The notes under the pieces: model-generated | What the model saw: the letters and a program-made list of their open reading frames with translations, nothing else | Databases searched by the model: none | Told to the model about the DNA's origin: nothing | From: an uncultured Eubacteriales bacterium | GTDB taxonomy: Bacteria > Bacillota > Clostridia > Oscillospirales > Butyricicoccaceae | Direction: 5' to 3' | Length of the DNA: 7,716 bases | Assembly: GCA_910585875.1 (NCBI GenBank) | Contig: CAJUIK010000077.1 | Location: 256-7,971 of the forward strand | Made by a program: the position numbers and the translations under genes | In this document: positions 6,042 to 7,716 of the stretch, piece after piece | How positions within the stretch are numbered: the stretch's first letter is position 1 | Layout: each line of letters opens with the position of its first letter

Positions 6042-6077
6042 AGATAATGCGCTTGGGGTTAACGCCTCAAACAAAAT

Positions 6078-6151
6078 AGCGGGATTGTGTAAGGGTAGCA
6101 CGACAGACTCTGACTCTGTTTGTGAGGGTTCGAATCCTTCTCCCGCTGCCA
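6078..6151 (+). tRNA. tRNA-Gln (anticodon CUG)
   Basis: A complete cloverleaf. The acceptor stem AGCGGGA pairs with TCCCGCT (6078-6084 and 6141-6147), followed by discriminator G and an encoded CCA. The D stem is GTGT/GCAC. The anticodon stem ACAGA/TCTGT encloses the loop CTCTGAC with anticodon CTG at 6110-6112, which reads CAG. The variable region is four nt, and the T arm has the TTCGAAT loop. The weak A-U first pair and G73 fit glutamine identity. It stands alone with its own promoter and terminator. The sequence downstream contains phage relics, so it may have been an integration target, but no second copy of its 3' end occurs in the window. Confidence 0.95.
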
Positions 6152-6154
6152 AAC

Positions 6155-6199
6155 AAAAAGCCCTGGAAGTTTTGTAGTAAAACTTCCAGGGCTTTTTTT
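6155..6199 (+). terminator. tRNA-Gln terminator
   Basis: A perfect stem of about 19 bp, built on GCCCTGGAAG and its complement with flanking A/T pairs, has a five-nt GTAGT loop and ends in seven T. It starts four bases past the CCA end. The A tract on its left arm means it could also stop transcription from the right. Confidence 0.95.
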
Positions 6200-6315
6200 G
6201 CGCTCTCTCTGGGCCCATCAGGCTGTTTTCCGCCCTATTTTGGCCTGGTTTTTGTGTCTGAAGCTGTAGATTTGTTGCGTCCCTTTCTCTCGCTTTGGCG
6301 CTGATCTCCAGGATC

Positions 6316-6559
6316 TCAGACCTGGTTTCTCTGCGCCGGAGACAGGCCCGGCGCGGCTCGTTCGATAGCGGCCTTGCGTTTTTTCATTTTGGAGAGGGGT
6401 ATGGGTTGCCCGTCCTTTCCTTTGTCGCTCTCCATTCTCCTCTGCGCCTCGTAGGCGGCCAAAAAAGTTTCCGGGCTGACGCCCCTCTCAAGCCTTGTCC
6501 TGCGCGCTGGTCCCATATTCCGATAGTTTCAGCGCCGCCCGGCCATCTGGCCCATTTTT
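6316..6559 (-). pseudogene. remnant of a phage-type protein (C-terminal part), frameshifted
   Basis: The minus strand carries two adjoining pieces in different frames. Piece one (6559-6491) reads KNGPDGRAALKLSEYG, then TSAQDKA and a stop. Piece two (from about 6492 to 6316) reads LERGVSPETFLAAYEAQR, then ESDKGKDGQPIPLSKMKKRK and a short helix ending at a TGA. Joined, they resemble the C-terminal segment common in phage head/polyvalent proteins of gut Firmicutes: a YG(I/V)...YL...sDkd.dGk.I..SK pattern; this recall could not be tested by search. A further stop at 6562-6560 bounds the left piece. There is no start codon with a ribosome site. The rest of the stretch between the tRNA terminator (6199) and the next gene (6706) shows nothing I can support; no clear promoter for that gene was found. 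Confidence 0.45.
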
Positions 6560-6705
6560 TCAATCCCCAGAGGGGCAGAAAACAGAGGCCCCACCCAGTT
6601 ATCGTGGACAAAATAATGGATAATATGTCGTTTTGTGTCTTTTATGGTCGGGATTTTGCAGCTTGATTTATCATGGAATCATCTTTTGATGAAAGGTGAT
6701 TTTCT

Positions 6706-7107
6706 ATGGTAAAAACAGAAGCTGTCATTCGTTCCATCCTGGGTGCCGTGCGGGCGGATATCCGCCCTTTGGCCTGCGCTGTGGACATCGCCGCAGACCT
6801 GATGTTTACCCAGCATATCTGCATGGACGACATTCGCATCGGCCAGGTCTATCAAGAGGCTGCCGGCCGCATCCCAAACAGAAAAGGGAAACCCTCCTCC
6901 CCTGGGGCCGTCTCCCGGCGGACTCAACGTTTGGCCAACCAGTGCTGGGACGCCCTCGTGGCCAGAGATTTGGTATCAGAATACCTGGGCTCTTCTTTAC
7001 AGGATATCCGATCTCCCAGAGACGTCATTCTTTACCTGGCCTTCTATGTCCGCTTGGGCACTCCCTTTTTCATCGCCGTCCAGCAACAGCCTGCTTTGCT
7101 CTTTTAA
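6706..7107 (+). CDS. stand-alone protein resembling the Spo0A C-terminal DNA-binding domain
   Basis: A 133-aa protein with no receiver domain. The order of features follows the Spo0A effector domain: an opening helical region (VIRSILGAVRADI), a helix around CAVDIAADLMF (24-34), then IGQVYQEAA (45-53) where Spo0A has its LYPAIAKKY-type helix, a recognition-helix region SPGAVSRRTQRLAN (65-78) matching TPSRVERAIRHA, QCWDAL matching VAW, and a final SPRDVILYLAFYVRL (103-117) matching its P-S-EFIALIA helix. This is recalled pattern similarity, not a computed alignment. If right, it would bind DNA without phosphorelay control. The start is ATG 6706 with AAAGGTGA six nt upstream. It is a single gene closed by its own terminator. 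No membrane or signal sequence is evident. The alternative is an unrelated small helical protein of a mobile element. Confidence 0.6.
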   Translation: MVKTEAVIRSILGAVRADIRPLACAVDIAADLMFTQHICMDDIRIGQVYQEAAGRIPNRKGKPSSPGAVSRRTQRLANQCWDALVARDLVSEYLGSSLQDIRSPRDVILYLAFYVRLGTPFFIAVQQQPALLF

Positions 7108-7139
7108 GGCGCCGTCCCAAACCCCTTACAAACGCAACG

Positions 7140-7177
7140 AAACCCCAGAATCAACATGATTCCGGGGTTTTTCTTTT
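7140..7177 (+). terminator. terminator of the Spo0A-C-like gene
   Basis: AAACCCC and GAATCA pair with TGATTC and GGGGTTT around an ACA loop, with one A-C mismatch in the stem, followed by TTCTTTT. It lies about 32 bp past the stop codon. Confidence 0.88.
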
Positions 7178-7328
7178 GAGCAAACGTCAAATAGGGCGGA
7201 CAAGAGATTGATTTGCTATAGCCTCGGCGGAGAGAGCGAAACTCCCGTCTTTTTCAAGCGTCTTTCTCCAAGCATAAGGCCCCGGCAGCTTGGCCCAATC
7301 TTATAGACAAGGAAATTTGTTTTGAATA

Positions 7329-7350
7329 TGTAAAGGTGATTGCCTTTACA
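7329..7350. repeat. 8-bp inverted repeat in the gene-poor gap
   Basis: TGTAAAGG and CCTTTACA pair around a six-nt loop, 42 bp beyond the stop of the minus-strand gene ending at 7392. Neither strand has a T run after it, so it is a poor terminator. Nothing else is supported between 7178 and 7391. Confidence 0.4.
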
Positions 7351-7391
7351 GTTATTTACTTTCAGAGAATTTTATACTAATATCTGCACCC

Positions 7392-7716
7392 CTATCTCCC
7401 CTCCTTCGCCCTTGTGGGCAAGTCGAAAATATCCTGATAAGCGTCCTTGCCGGTGCCATTGCCGCCCAGGGCGGCGTAGGGCTGGTAGAGGTACTCCACA
7501 TTCTTCTTGTCCTCTAGGCTGCACCAGCCTTGGGCCATATAGTGCTTGTGTGCCTGCCACAATCTGTCGTGGAGCACCGCCTTGACTCCCGCCTTCAGGG
7601 CCTCGCTGTCCTTGCGCTGGGCGGTCAGGCGCTTTGCCGCCCAGCGCCACAGGGCCGCCATGGCCGCCGCCAGCAGGCCGCAGGCCCACTGCATCCAATA
7701 AGCCGCGATCGCGTCC
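7392..7716 (-). CDS. phage-type small protein with N-terminal membrane segment, 5' end probably outside the window
   Basis: An open frame of 107 codons continues to the right edge. It begins with a hydrophobic, Trp-rich segment (AAYWMQWACGLLAAAMAALW), then a basic stretch (KRLTAQRK), then a C-terminal part with AVLHDRLWQAHKHYMAQGW, a KNVEYLYQPYAALGGNG block and a DIFDLP end. LHDR...YLY.PY.ALGGNG.G resembles a small protein found in phages of gut Firmicutes near holin/lysis genes. This is from memory and the function is unknown. An ATG at 7694 would give 100 aa, but no ribosome site precedes it and the frame stays open with plausible coding, so the true start is probably beyond the window. Its orientation matches the other phage relic at 6316-6559. 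Confidence 0.65.
   Translation of the reverse strand, partial: DAIAAYWMQWACGLLAAAMAALWRWAAKRLTAQRKDSEALKAGVKAVLHDRLWQAHKHYMAQGWCSLEDKKNVEYLYQPYAALGGNGTGKDAYQDIFDLPTRAKEGR

Noticed and set aside
6229..7200. 12-bp inverted repeat (6229-6240 and 7189-7200) as ends of a mobile element
   Set aside because: A match of this length is expected about once by chance in a window this size, and there is no transposase or target duplication.
6696..7211. 171-codon plus-strand frame overlapping the Spo0A-C-like gene
   Set aside because: It runs through the terminator at 7140-7177, has poor composition and lacks a suitable ribosome site; the 6706 frame has both a ribosome site and a sensible protein.

Overview
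The window looks like a chromosomal segment of a GC-rich anaerobic Firmicute, most likely a Clostridia member of the Oscillospiraceae/Ruminococcaceae type. This is inferred from the clostridial style of MurD, tandem M42 aminopeptidases, AGGAGG-type ribosome sites, a class A RNase P RNA, a Spo0A-like domain and gut-Firmicute phage debris. No 16S or taxon-specific marker is present.

Left part (1-4793, all minus strand): a tight array of four M42-family (FrvX/YsdC-like) metallo-aminopeptidase genes, the last cut by the window edge. Gaps are 15 bp or less, one pair overlaps by 8 bp, and each internal gene has its own good ribosome site, so this looks like one operon. Upstream of it, across a 159-bp gap, lies murD (peptidoglycan precursor synthesis), with a clear sigma-A promoter of its own.

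Middle (4800-5370): murD and rnpB (RNase P RNA) are divergently transcribed from back-to-back consensus promoters. A 21-bp direct repeat lies between them, and each copy carries the murD-type -35 hexamer. rnpB ends in a hairpin that also faces the converging small gene at 5388-5612.

Right part (5388-7716) is accessory in character. A 74-aa unknown gene is divergent from an XRE-type repressor gene that is broken by a one-base frameshift; a pair of 10-bp direct repeats in their shared promoter is a candidate operator. Then come a tRNA-Gln(CUG) with consensus promoter and strong terminator, a frameshifted remnant of a phage-type protein, a free-standing 133-aa protein resembling the DNA-binding domain of Spo0A with its own terminator, and the end of a phage-type membrane-anchored protein. 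This reads as a worn-down integration site beside a tRNA gene. No intact integrase, CRISPR array, insertion sequence or complete novel system is visible. The points most worth checking are the stand-alone Spo0A-C-like protein and the divergent XRE/74-aa pair.
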